From assembly GCF_013114545.1 (NCBI RefSeq), contig NZ_VTXI01000001.1, positions 372,001-436,000 of the forward strand: a DNA stretch of 64,000 nt, read 5' to 3'. The DNA comes from Vibrio sp. RE86 (GTDB lineage Bacteria; Pseudomonadota; Gammaproteobacteria; Enterobacterales; Vibrionaceae). Under the pieces are notes generated by a model that saw only the letters and a list, made by a program, of their open reading frames with translations, ran no database searches and had not been told where the DNA came from. The translations under genes were made by a program, and so were the position numbers. Positions 26,409 to 33,727 of the stretch are shown piece by piece; position 1 is the stretch's first letter; every line of letters begins with the position of its first letter.

Positions 26409-27259
26409 TGTACCCCCTGTATACTACTGAAAATGGACTCAAAATCTCCCACGCCCCAACGGACGAAGGGTTTTGGATTAAGTGCTTTTCCTAGAAAACG
26501 CACTTCATAATGTAGGTGTGGACCTGAAGACAGACCACTGTTACCTGTAAGTGCGATAAGGTCACCCTTTCGAACAAAGTCACCCGTTCGCACTTTAAAT
26601 TTACTTAAATGAGAGTAGGTACTCTCAAAACCATGAGAGTGCTGTAGCTTAATAAAGTTTCCTGACCCTTTCTTACTTGGACGAACCATCGAGATCACAC
26701 CATCAGCAGGTGCGTAAACGGGAGTCCCAATACTCACTGCAAAGTCTTGGCCTCGATGCATTTGATATTTACCTGTTACTGGGTGTAGGCGCTTACCGTA
26801 ACTGGAAGATATGCGCCCGCCCTGAACTGGCGAGCCATTTGGTATTTGAGTAAGCATGCTCACACGGACGCTTGACGTAATAGCAGCAGCATCCAGTCGA
26901 GACTCGATTTCGCCAAACGAGGCATCGACATCAAGCGATTTTTCGATGTCGCCTAAACGGTCAGATATCTGTGCAAGACGTTCCTCTCGTTCAAAGAGGT
27001 CACTTTCGAGCTCACTTTTTAAAGCATTCAAAGAGGTGACTTGCTCACTTAGCGACATTGAATGAGTGATGAGCTCATCTTGCTTGAACTTGGCCTTGAC
27101 GACTTCGTCAGAAAGATAATAAATCCACAGAGCGACGCTGGCTGCGCTCAATGCGAATAAAACCACTAAGAATTTGTAAAACTGCTTAAGGCTTTTACCG
27201 ATAAAAAAGTGCTTCGAACCATCAATGGTAGAAATCGAAACAACAAGTGACTCTTTCAT
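26318..27259 (-). CDS. M23 (LytM) metallopeptidase, membrane-anchored
   Basis: 313 residues. A membrane helix lies at about 30-50 (FLVVLFALSAASVALWIYYL). A coiled coil at about 55-125 is followed by an M23 domain at about 145-270. Zinc ligands sit in MHRGQDFAVSIG and GPHLHYEVRF (H-x-x-x-D and H-x-H), so the enzyme looks active. It should cut peptidoglycan cross-links in the periplasm. The C-terminal 45 residues are unlike other M23 proteins and overlap the bactofilin frame. Confidence 0.93.
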   Translation of the reverse strand: MKESLVVSISTIDGSKHFFIGKSLKQFYKFLVVLFALSAASVALWIYYLSDEVVKAKFKQDELITHSMSLSEQVTSLNALKSELESDLFEREERLAQISDRLGDIEKSLDVDASFGEIESRLDAAAITSSVRVSMLTQIPNGSPVQGGRISSSYGKRLHPVTGKYQMHRGQDFAVSIGTPVYAPADGVISMVRPSKKGSGNFIKLQHSHGFESTYSHLSKFKVRTGDFVRKGDLIALTGNSGLSSGPHLHYEVRFLGKALNPKPFVRWGVGDFESIFSSIQGVQWASLVNRVEQRISNQLQLSSHKAAESPGS

Positions 27260-27486
27260 ATTACCTAATGTGCCATCTCCATATAGAGCCGATAATACCA
27301 GACAAAAAATATAAACGAAACATCATTCTGTAACTTTTGAGGATTACATAGAAAAAAAGCAAAACAATATTCAACTGATTCAACGACGTGGGTAGGTTAG
27401 AGGCGCAGAAAAATGCAGATGAACGTGCGCGGAGTGCTATGTGCTGAGAGAAATGTATGGTGAGGAGTATGATTGATTGCAAAACA

Positions 27487-27514
27487 AAAGGTCTAGCACT
27501 TCTGCTAGACCTTT
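27487..27514 (-). terminator. Strong terminator, probably the original lpp terminator
   Basis: AAAGGTCTAGCA (27487-27498) pairs perfectly with TGCTAGACCTTT (27503-27514) over a 4-base loop. On the minus strand it is followed by TTTTGTTTT. No leftward gene now ends here. Before phage insertion, lpp would have ended about 50 bp to the right, so this is its likely natural terminator. Confidence 0.85.
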
Positions 27515-27566
27515 ATCAATCTTTGTTGAGATATGGAGTAATCTCAATAAATATTACAGGACGTAA

Positions 27567-27579
27567 TTACTTAGTGTAA
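27567..27579. repeat. Left attachment core, attL
   Basis: TTACTTAGTGTAA, identical to 61959-61971. The next bases on either side differ between the two copies, so the core is 13 bp. Confidence 0.85.
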
Positions 27580-27692
27580 TCAATAGTGGTTTTTAGAGTT
27601 CGGTAAAACCAAGGATTTCACTGCTATTTCAATGCCTTGCAAAACGCCTGTTTAATCAATGTCACTCAATATCCATCAGTGTTAATAAAAAT

Positions 27693-27711
27693 TGTCGCCA
27701 CTTTGTCGCCA
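27693..27711. repeat. Left copy of 19-bp phage-end repeat
   Basis: TGTCGCCACTTTGTCGCCA matches 61880-61898 at 18 of 19 positions, in the same orientation. It contains TGTCGCCA twice, 10 bp apart. Candidate integrase arm-type site. Confidence 0.55.
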
Positions 27712-27729
27712 TTTTTCGATAAAAAGTGG

Positions 27730-28776
27730 CTACAGACCTAACCTAGAAATAGGGTTTAATTCGGCTGCTTGAATCAGGTGATCGGGTGAGAAATGGGAAT
27801 AGCGCATTGTCATTTTGATGTCGCTGTGACCAAGGATTTTTTGCAATACCAGAATGTTGCCGCCTGCTTCCATGAATCGACTGGCAAAGGTATGACGAAA
27901 CACGTGTGTGTTTTGCCCCTCCGGTAAATCTGGAAATGTCTTGTTAACGATATACGCAATGCCGTGGAGACAGCATTTAAACAACTTATCCTTTTCGCCC
28001 GTTCGCTTAAACTCTATCAACTCGTTATAGAGTTTTTCGGTGATCGGCACAGTACGGTTTCTTTTGCTCTTAGTATCAAGAAACGTGATCTTGTATTTCG
28101 TAATTTGCGGCAAACGTAGGTTATTAGCTTCGGAAATACGGGCACCAGTAGACAAGCAAATTTTGCACACTAGTTCATATTCTTTGGCTCGTTTACTTTT
28201 GTTTATTCTGTCGAATAGCGCACTAATATCGTCATTTGAGAAAAAGCCCATTTCGGATTCTGAAACTTGAATCGATTTAACGCTGGCAAGTGGGTTTGGT
28301 TGCGTCCACTCGCCAAGTGAAATCAGCTCATTGAAGACGGCGCGTAAATATCTCAGGTCGAGGTTATTAGTAGGTGCAGAAATCAATTTGCCTGCGGTAG
28401 TTTCATCCCCGTATCGGTTTTTTGCCTTGCGGCTAGAACGCCAGTGAACAAAGTCTTTTGCAGTAAACTTGATTGCAAACGGGTTGCCGAGTTCTTCCAC
28501 TATCGTGCAAAGGCGAGGGTAAACTTTCTTCGCAGATTTTAGGTGCTGGCCGTGAAGCTTGTACCAAAGTTCGACTAAATCTTGAAGTGACCGCAAGTCC
28601 TTTCTGTCGCCCAGCCAAGGCTTTTCATCGACTTCTTTCATTAAAAACTTTTCGTAAGCCAATGCTTCACCTTTGGTAGCGAAGCGTTTACGTTTTCTTG
28701 CTCCGCTTCGCCCTTGCGGGTAGCACTCACAGAGCCATGGCTTTTTGTTTCCGTCTTCGACTTTACGAACAGACAT
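27730..28776 (-). CDS. int: Phage tyrosine integrase
   Basis: 348 residues, full length. The N-terminal arm-binding part (KPWLCECYPQGRSGARKRKR) and core-binding domain lead to a catalytic domain. This contains STGARISEANNLRL (first Arg), HVFRHTFASRFMEAG (H-x-x-R) and ILGHSDIKMTMRYSHF (His and nucleophile Tyr). It reads toward attL and starts within the upstream gene's stop codon (TAATG), so it is expressed with the secreted-protein gene and cI. It catalyses recombination at the lpp end. Confidence 0.96.
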   Translation of the reverse strand: MSVRKVEDGNKKPWLCECYPQGRSGARKRKRFATKGEALAYEKFLMKEVDEKPWLGDRKDLRSLQDLVELWYKLHGQHLKSAKKVYPRLCTIVEELGNPFAIKFTAKDFVHWRSSRKAKNRYGDETTAGKLISAPTNNLDLRYLRAVFNELISLGEWTQPNPLASVKSIQVSESEMGFFSNDDISALFDRINKSKRAKEYELVCKICLSTGARISEANNLRLPQITKYKITFLDTKSKRNRTVPITEKLYNELIEFKRTGEKDKLFKCCLHGIAYIVNKTFPDLPEGQNTHVFRHTFASRFMEAGGNILVLQKILGHSDIKMTMRYSHFSPDHLIQAAELNPISRLGL

Positions 28777-29237
28777 TAATTTAAAATACTCATTAGAGTC
28801 TGGTAGTACTCGCCGCCCACGGAAAGATAACGGTCTTTCAATGCTAGTTGTTGACTGCCGTTAGTTGAAATGAGCAGTAAGTTATAGTTGAAAGTCAGCC
28901 TTTTGGTAGCTGCATCATGTTCGGATATCTTTGCTGAAAAAACAGAAGCATGTTTGTTTGTGATTACAAAGTGTTGCCCGGAAAAGTCTGCTGTAGCTTC
29001 AATGTTTTGATTGTTTCGCATCTTGTTTGAAACTTTTTTCCCATCGAGTAACTTTTGCAAAGAAGAACGATTGAATGTGTATTGAATACAATCTGTTTCA
29101 TTTGGTGCACAGTAGTAGATGGTTGCAGCCGGCTGATTGTTTTTGGTAAATCCATCACCAACTAAAACCACATTCATGTCTTGGGCATAACTAAACAAAG
29201 TCACGCAAGAGAGGAATACACCGATTAAAAACTTCAT
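28776..29237 (-). CDS. Secreted prophage protein in the lysogeny operon (Glo-like position)
   Basis: 153 residues. A clear signal peptide (MKFLIGVFLSCVTLFSYAQ) predicts a periplasmic product. YYCAPNETDCIQY offers a disulfide pair, and the rest looks beta-rich. No family is recognised. It lies between cI and int, transcribed with them, so it should be made in the lysogen. Vibrio phage K139 carries the periplasmic exclusion gene glo in its lysogeny region, so superinfection exclusion or another conversion trait is a fair inference, not shown by sequence. Confidence 0.75.
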   Translation of the reverse strand: MKFLIGVFLSCVTLFSYAQDMNVVLVGDGFTKNNQPAATIYYCAPNETDCIQYTFNRSSLQKLLDGKKVSNKMRNNQNIEATADFSGQHFVITNKHASVFSAKISEHDAATKRLTFNYNLLLISTNGSQQLALKDRYLSVGGEYYQTLMSILN

Positions 29238-29266
29238 TTTTTGCTCCTAGCCAATTAACAAAATTA

Positions 29267-29872
29267 TTATTCTTTGTTCATGCTCATGGTTACTCGACCA
29301 AGCACATTTATGCCTTCTTCTGATACTTCAATGGTCGAGTTTCCAAAGCTGATCGCCAGCTTTTTGCCGGGTAGGCGCTGAACATGGTTTACTGAGTGAG
29401 CACCATCTATTTCAATCAAGTACCTGCCAGAGGTCGCATTGGTTTCTTCTGTATTTAGAAAACAACGTTGATTTTCAATTTCAACTATAAGTGTTGAACC
29501 TGCTTTCAATCCGTAGCCGTCAAGAGTCAATGCATCAATGGCAACTTGGCTTGATTCAACAAGTGCACCATTCATTATCGAATGAACAACTATAGAGTCG
29601 GTTGGCGTTCTGTCTTCACCATTGTCATAAGGTTCACCCTCGCCTAAAGCCATATAGCGAACAGATGCACCAGTAGCTAAGTGCTCCCTAACTATCAGTT
29701 CAAAACCAGTTCGATTGTGAGTGTGCCATGTAGAGAAAGTTGAGTTTGGCACACCGTAGCGGTCACTCATTAATTCAAAAGTCTTACAACCAGTAACTTT
29801 TTTGAGCTTTTCAGTGAAATCTCGACCTCCAAGATATTCAAATGGGGGAATTTTTGCTTTCAACCTGCTCAT
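29267..29872 (-). CDS. Phage CI-like repressor
   Basis: About 201 residues from the ATG at 29872; a TTG at 29893 would add seven. The N-terminal helix-turn-helix (SDRYGVPNSTFSTWHTHNRT, about 37-56) is the CI family of P2/HP1/K139-type phages. The C-terminal half resembles the LexA/S24 fold (LDGYGLKAGSTLIVEI), but the position of the catalytic Ser (D-S-M) reads D-A-L. Self-cleavage at RecA filaments is therefore unlikely. It probably binds the dyads at 29885-29929 and blocks cox-side transcription. Confidence 0.85.
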   Translation of the reverse strand: MSRLKAKIPPFEYLGGRDFTEKLKKVTGCKTFELMSDRYGVPNSTFSTWHTHNRTGFELIVREHLATGASVRYMALGEGEPYDNGEDRTPTDSIVVHSIMNGALVESSQVAIDALTLDGYGLKAGSTLIVEIENQRCFLNTEETNATSGRYLIEIDGAHSVNHVQRLPGKKLAISFGNSTIEVSEEGINVLGRVTMSMNKE

Positions 29873-29884
29873 AAGAGAAATTTT

Positions 29885-29898
29885 CCTATTCAAATAGG
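29885..29898. promoter_or_regulatory. Candidate repressor operator A
   Basis: CCTATTCAAATAGG, a perfect 6+6 dyad with a 2-base spacer, 13 bp upstream of the cI ATG. Likely site for CI or Cox. Confidence 0.45.
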
Positions 29899-29915
29899 TA
29901 AATGAATTGCTCTAG

Positions 29916-29929
29916 ATCACGTTAGTGAT
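29916..29929. promoter_or_regulatory. Candidate repressor operator B
   Basis: ATCACGTTAGTGAT, a perfect 5+5 dyad with a 4-base spacer in the cI-cox divergent region. Confidence 0.45.
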
Positions 29930-30063
29930 TTAAATTCCTCGTTAGAGAAAAATAAATTTTGCAAACAAGAAAAAATGATCGTAGGCTTTTCACATACACA
30001 AAATTGGTGAATCAATCTCACTCAATCACCATCAAATACACACAAACAAGTAGGATACCACTT

Positions 30064-30264
30064 ATGGCAAGTATTCAAATAGCGGTTGACGCACCTTTTT
30101 GTACTAAAAAAGAGTTTCTGCGTCGCACTGGTTGGTCGTCATCTTCACTTGACCGCGCAATTACTGCTGGCGAAATCCCTATCTTAGAAAAAAAAGGCAG
30201 AAGCGGCAGCGTTCTAATCAACTTGGTAAAGCTTTATCAACGTGCTGCGGAGCAACAAGTATGA
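30064..30264 (+). CDS. cox: Cox-like excision/regulatory protein
   Basis: 66 residues. FCTKKEFLRRTGWSSSSLDR followed by AITAGEIPI is a winged helix like Cox/excisionase proteins. First rightward gene opposite cI, the fixed position of cox in P2-type phages. It represses the lysogeny promoter and directs excision with Int. The ATG at 30064 is preferred over an upstream in-frame start because of the GTAGGA site. Confidence 0.8.
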   Translation: MASIQIAVDAPFCTKKEFLRRTGWSSSSLDRAITAGEIPILEKKGRSGSVLINLVKLYQRAAEQQV

Positions 30265-30407
30265 GCTTCGCTATCCCACCTAAAACCAAACTCACCCAGC
30301 AAGATGCAATGAGTGAGTCTTGGGAAGATAAATACCCGAACAAATGCCCAGTATGGCTAGAAGTAATTGGCTGGGCTTTCGTTTTCGTACCGTTCTTCTT
30401 CAATTGA
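30261..30407 (+). CDS. Small phage ORF, 48 residues
   Basis: The ATG overlaps the cox stop (ATGA), which strongly suggests translational coupling. The product begins MSFAIPPKTKLTQQDAMSES and ends with a hydrophobic tail (WLEVIGWAFVFVPFFFN), so it may be a small membrane-associated protein. No family is recognised. It ends 9 bp before cII. Confidence 0.55.
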   Translation: MSFAIPPKTKLTQQDAMSESWEDKYPNKCPVWLEVIGWAFVFVPFFFN

Positions 30408-30416
30408 GTATTAGTT

Positions 30417-30956
30417 ATGGACGCAAATAACTCAATGTGCGTATTGCGTGAACGCAAACAACAAGCTTTTGATGCGGCTTGCTGTGATTTTGTTGTCAAT
30501 CACGATGTTGAAGCGATTGCCCGAAAGCTTGAGCTTAACGGCACAATGCTTCGCAACATGCTGAACCCAAACCAACCGCACGTGCTTAAACCTGTTGTGC
30601 TTGCTTCTATCAGCCGTGTTTCTGGTGACTACTCAATCGTAAATACGTTATTTGCAGATGATGGGGTGGTCACTATCCCACTACCAAAAGCTGATGATGA
30701 TCTGAACCTACTTGAACGAGTTCTACAACTCAACACCCATTCTGGTGAGCTTTCTAGCGATGCGTTAGCCATGTGCACCGCAGAGCGTTTACCGCGATCT
30801 ACCAAACGCAAAACACTAGCCAAGGCACAAGCTGCTTTAGGCAACTTGGTTTTGCTAATTAATGACCTTGAACACCGCACCACAGGCTTGCACCCACTTG
30901 TACAAATGGGCACAGACTTTTTGGCTAATGGTGCACCTATCCCCGGCTTAGCCTAA
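30417..30956 (+). CDS. Phage regulatory protein CII (Phage_CP76 family)
   Basis: 179 residues. The helix-turn-helix VEAIARKLELNGTMLRNMLN followed by PNQPHVLKPVVLASISRVSG is the CII/CP76 family of K139- and HP1-like phages. The C-terminal half is helical with a conserved-looking EHRTTGLHPLVQMG. It is thought to act in the lysis/lysogeny choice. Early operon, between the small ORF and an unknown gene. Confidence 0.85.
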   Translation: MDANNSMCVLRERKQQAFDAACCDFVVNHDVEAIARKLELNGTMLRNMLNPNQPHVLKPVVLASISRVSGDYSIVNTLFADDGVVTIPLPKADDDLNLLERVLQLNTHSGELSSDALAMCTAERLPRSTKRKTLAKAQAALGNLVLLINDLEHRTTGLHPLVQMGTDFLANGAPIPGLA

Positions 30957-30965
30957 GGAGCAACC

Positions 30966-31316
30966 ATGAGTCAGTTAGCTAATAAACAAGAACTACAACC
31001 GCCTGTTCATCAAGTAAGTACACCAAGCGCACTAGAAAGTATTGCTGCGTGTAAGTCGCTTTTCGATAAAGGCGCAAAGCGTCAAAAGCTTCGCAAGATG
31101 TATGACGAAATGAGTGATCGCAGCCGTGGGCTAATCCTGATCGCAGGAGGTATGTCACCGAAAGACTACAACCGCTCATTCGATTCATTTGATGATTTAG
31201 AGCTGCAGAAAGTCCGTTCTGGTATGCAGTTTTTAAAAGAAATGGTGTTGAAGTTTGACCGCAAAGTAGGCGATGTCCGCCGCTTGAAACACTCCGATAT
31301 TTGCAACGTGAATTAA
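30966..31316 (+). CDS. Hypothetical early phage protein
   Basis: 116 residues, hydrophilic and largely helical, starting behind AAGGAG 9 bp after cII. RQKLRKMYDEMSDRSRGLIL and QKVRSGMQFLKEMVLKF are the visible features. No family is recognised. It ends just before a terminator-like hairpin. Confidence 0.65.
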   Translation: MSQLANKQELQPPVHQVSTPSALESIAACKSLFDKGAKRQKLRKMYDEMSDRSRGLILIAGGMSPKDYNRSFDSFDDLELQKVRSGMQFLKEMVLKFDRKVGDVRRLKHSDICNVN

Positions 31317-31332
31317 TCACCTAGCCAGCCTT

Positions 31333-31356
31333 GCCCCTGTAACAGGGGGCTTTTTT
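31333..31356 (+). terminator. Terminator-like hairpin inside the early operon
   Basis: GCCCCTG (31333-31339) pairs with CAGGGGGC (31343-31350, one bulge), followed by six Ts. It lies between two early genes, so it may attenuate or stage early transcription. Confidence 0.7.
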
Positions 31357-31380
31357 CGTCTTAGCGTAGGAGCATAGAAG

Positions 31381-31935
31381 ATGAGTGAATTAGAACAAGC
31401 AATCAAGTTAAACCAAGAATCTAAAAAGTTTAGGGATGAAGCCCGAGAAGCGTTAAGCGAGTCTCGTGAGTTGTTGAACAACACAATCCGTTTTAATGAC
31501 CAAGCTAATATCAACCAACGCCGCATAGCATTGGCAGTAAGTTCTCTATTACCTAAATCACTGAGAAACGATTTCAACTTAAATGAAGCTGATATTGAAA
31601 ATACCGCAACGGTTTCACGCGACAATGTAGAAGTAATCCGAAAGCGTGAAATGCTAGATATTCTTCACGCTATCAATGTACTAGCTGTCACCAATAGTGA
31701 CGTTATCCATATTTTTGTTAACTACGCAGCTAATATTAATTGCTTAGCTGTTTTTGCGTATGCACCGGAACACGACTACGCAAACGGAGACAACAGCGAA
31801 CGTCTTTTTGAAAAGAATGTTTGGTTAAGCCATGACTTCGCATTGAAGCGATTACTTTCAATTGAAAGCCAACTAACAGAACTGATCATTGAAGCCCGTG
31901 AAGAAGCCGAAGCAAAAGCAGAGGTGGAAGCATGA
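31381..31935 (+). CDS. Hypothetical phage protein, coiled coil
   Basis: 184 residues. The first 50 are an N-terminal coiled coil (ELEQAIKLNQESKKFRDEAR). A hydrophobic middle (VIHIFVNYAANINCLAVFAY) looks like buried beta/helix, and the tail is acidic (EAREEAEAKAEVEA). The stop overlaps the next start by 4 bp. No family is recognised; the early-region place suggests a replication or host-takeover accessory. Confidence 0.65.
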   Translation: MSELEQAIKLNQESKKFRDEAREALSESRELLNNTIRFNDQANINQRRIALAVSSLLPKSLRNDFNLNEADIENTATVSRDNVEVIRKREMLDILHAINVLAVTNSDVIHIFVNYAANINCLAVFAYAPEHDYANGDNSERLFEKNVWLSHDFALKRLLSIESQLTELIIEAREEAEAKAEVEA

Positions 31936-32339
31936 GCAACATCTACGCACAACTATTCAATCAGTCATTTGAACAGATTGCCGCACGCTTTGAAAAAAGC
32001 AGCATAGCGCAGCAAGAAGAAATCGTGATTCAGCTTGATGCTATCGCTAAAAAGCTAACTCCTGTTCAAACACACCGCCCACTAGAAGACGTTTTAGCCG
32101 ACATCAAAGAAGCGATGCAGGGTGATCGTGCAAGCGTGTTCTTCGCTCATACCTATGTGAGCTGGTACCGCTCTTATCAAAATGAGAACGCCAAGCCACA
32201 GCTACACCATTGGTCACAGCTAGATATGAAAAACCGCAGCCTGTTTATTGAAATGCTTGCCTTGCGTGATCTTGGCCGTTGGGACGATGAAGCACTTTTT
32301 CAATTTGAACAGTACTGCTTGTCAGTCATTGGTAAGTAA
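31932..32339 (+). CDS. Hypothetical early phage protein
   Basis: 135 residues, helical, with several aromatics in the second half (ASVFFAHTYVSWYRSYQNEN). The ATG overlaps the upstream stop (ATGA). No family is recognised. Confidence 0.65.
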   Translation: MSNIYAQLFNQSFEQIAARFEKSSIAQQEEIVIQLDAIAKKLTPVQTHRPLEDVLADIKEAMQGDRASVFFAHTYVSWYRSYQNENAKPQLHHWSQLDMKNRSLFIEMLALRDLGRWDDEALFQFEQYCLSVIGK

Positions 32340-32355
32340 GGAGAGGTGAACGAAT

Positions 32356-32640
32356 ATGTGTAATTGCTTTGATGAAATGCTCGCAAGAGTTAAAGACGCT
32401 GCCGCTGAGCAACTAAAAGACACTCCTATGGTAGAGGGTTCTTTAAAAGTTGAATGGAAAAACCGTGTGTTCTTTCTTGATGGTAAACCGTCTGCCCCTG
32501 TCGCTCTGTATGTGGAAACAGAGTACCACCCACTAAAGAAAAACAATGAGCCAATGAAGAACAAAAGGAAGTTAGAAAACGGCTTCAAAATGTCTCATTG
32601 CCCTTTCTGCGGAACTGCATTTAATGAGGTGGCAGCATGA
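32356..32640 (+). CDS. Hypothetical phage protein with C-terminal zinc-knuckle
   Basis: 94 residues. Cysteines at the start (MCNCFDEML) and the end (MSHCPFCGTAFNE) could bind one zinc together. The middle is a short beta sheet. It overlaps the methylase-like gene by 4 bp. No named family is recognised. Confidence 0.65.
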   Translation: MCNCFDEMLARVKDAAAEQLKDTPMVEGSLKVEWKNRVFFLDGKPSAPVALYVETEYHPLKKNNEPMKNKRKLENGFKMSHCPFCGTAFNEVAA

Positions 32641-33179
32641 GTTCAACTACCGGAAAAGTGCAACCTCGTGAGCTGTACCCAACGCCGCCAGAAGTTGTCG
32701 ACGCATTGCTATCAAAGTTAACCGTTCGCCCAACCGACAAGTTTTTAGAACCTTGTTACGGTACTGGCGCAATCTTCGACAAGATAGCTTTGCCACAAAG
32801 CCAAAAATCATTTGCTGAAATCGAAAAAGGTATTGATTACCTAACAACTGACTTCGGTACCCAAGACGTGATCATTACCAATCCACCGTTTTCACTAACG
32901 GAAGAATTTATTCGCAAAAGCCTAAGTGAGTTAGCACCAGATGGGACAATGGCATACCTGCAGCGTGTTAACTATTTAGGTTCTAAAAAGCGTTTACCTT
33001 TCTGGTTTGAAATCGGCTTTCCGCCAAAGTGCCCAATCATCGTTCCTCGCCCTCGTTTTGTGGGCGGTGGTTCAGATTCGTGTGAATACGCTTGGTTTAT
33101 CTGGGATAACGGCAACCGCTTCGATATTCCTCAAGGGCTAAGCCATATCGTTTCAGTTGGTCATGAGGTAGCGGCATGA
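32637..33179 (+). CDS. Phage DNA N6-adenine methyltransferase-like protein
   Basis: 180 residues. SAM-binding motif I (FLEPCYGTGAIFDKI) and catalytic motif IV (VIITNPPFSLTEEFI, N-P-P-F) are clear. The protein is short and lacks an obvious target-recognition domain. It probably modifies phage DNA, perhaps to escape host restriction. It is joined to both neighbours by 4-bp overlaps. Target sequence unknown. Confidence 0.8.
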   Translation: MSSTTGKVQPRELYPTPPEVVDALLSKLTVRPTDKFLEPCYGTGAIFDKIALPQSQKSFAEIEKGIDYLTTDFGTQDVIITNPPFSLTEEFIRKSLSELAPDGTMAYLQRVNYLGSKKRLPFWFEIGFPPKCPIIVPRPRFVGGGSDSCEYAWFIWDNGNRFDIPQGLSHIVSVGHEVAA

Positions 33180-33727
33180 TCTCACGTATCGAAAACCCAG
33201 TTAAGCAAGCTCATGTGATCAAAATTAGCGGTCGCTATTTCTCTAAGTTTGGCAAGAAAGGACAAGTTCAAACGGCTTGGTCATTGGCTGGTGCAGAAGT
33301 GTTTTTGAGTTCATTGGCGCCTGTTCTTAAAAAGCTCGATGAGAAAGGGAAGAAATACACGGTAGAACTAATTGAAGTCTTTGATCGTGTTGATTGTTAT
33401 CCACCAAGAGAGCTATTCAAGTTACGTCATCGCCTTGAGCGAATGATGACGAATAGTTGCACCTATCATTCGTTTGAAGCTTATAAAAACTTCAATCATG
33501 AAGCTAAGCACAATCTAGTAGAAAAGGTGATGCTTACAACTCTGCAGTGGCATACAGCAGAGCGTAATAACTCACACCTAACTGTCGCTAACGTTAACTT
33601 TTTCTTTCAGTTTATTGGTACAGAGAGAGACGAAGCCAAGACGTTAGCGGAAAGGTTGGAAACCTTTAAGGAGAAAAAGGCTAACCCTGAAATGTTCAAC
33701 GAATTTATGGACGACTGCCCATTTTGA
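33176..33727 (+). CDS. Hypothetical early phage protein
   Basis: 183 residues, helical, basic and rich in aromatics (HVIKISGRYFSKFGKKGQVQ). It is coupled to the methylase-like gene and, through TTGA, to the replication gene. No family is recognised; a replication accessory is possible. Confidence 0.65.
   Translation: MISRIENPVKQAHVIKISGRYFSKFGKKGQVQTAWSLAGAEVFLSSLAPVLKKLDEKGKKYTVELIEVFDRVDCYPPRELFKLRHRLERMMTNSCTYHSFEAYKNFNHEAKHNLVEKVMLTTLQWHTAERNNSHLTVANVNFFFQFIGTERDEAKTLAERLETFKEKKANPEMFNEFMDDCPF

Larger units (their letters stand above)
27260..27729. other. Intergenic region: M23 leader, old lpp terminator, attL, phage left end
   Basis: 470 bp without a credible gene. It holds the M23 leader (27260-27480), a strong hairpin (27487-27514), the left attachment core (27567-27579) and a 19-bp repeat also found at the right phage end (27693-27711). 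The last 150 bp belong to the phage. Confidence 0.8.

Noticed and set aside
27480..27730. tRNA or tmRNA gene at the integration site
   Set aside because: No tRNA-like cloverleaf at either end; the core lies in the lpp coding end instead.
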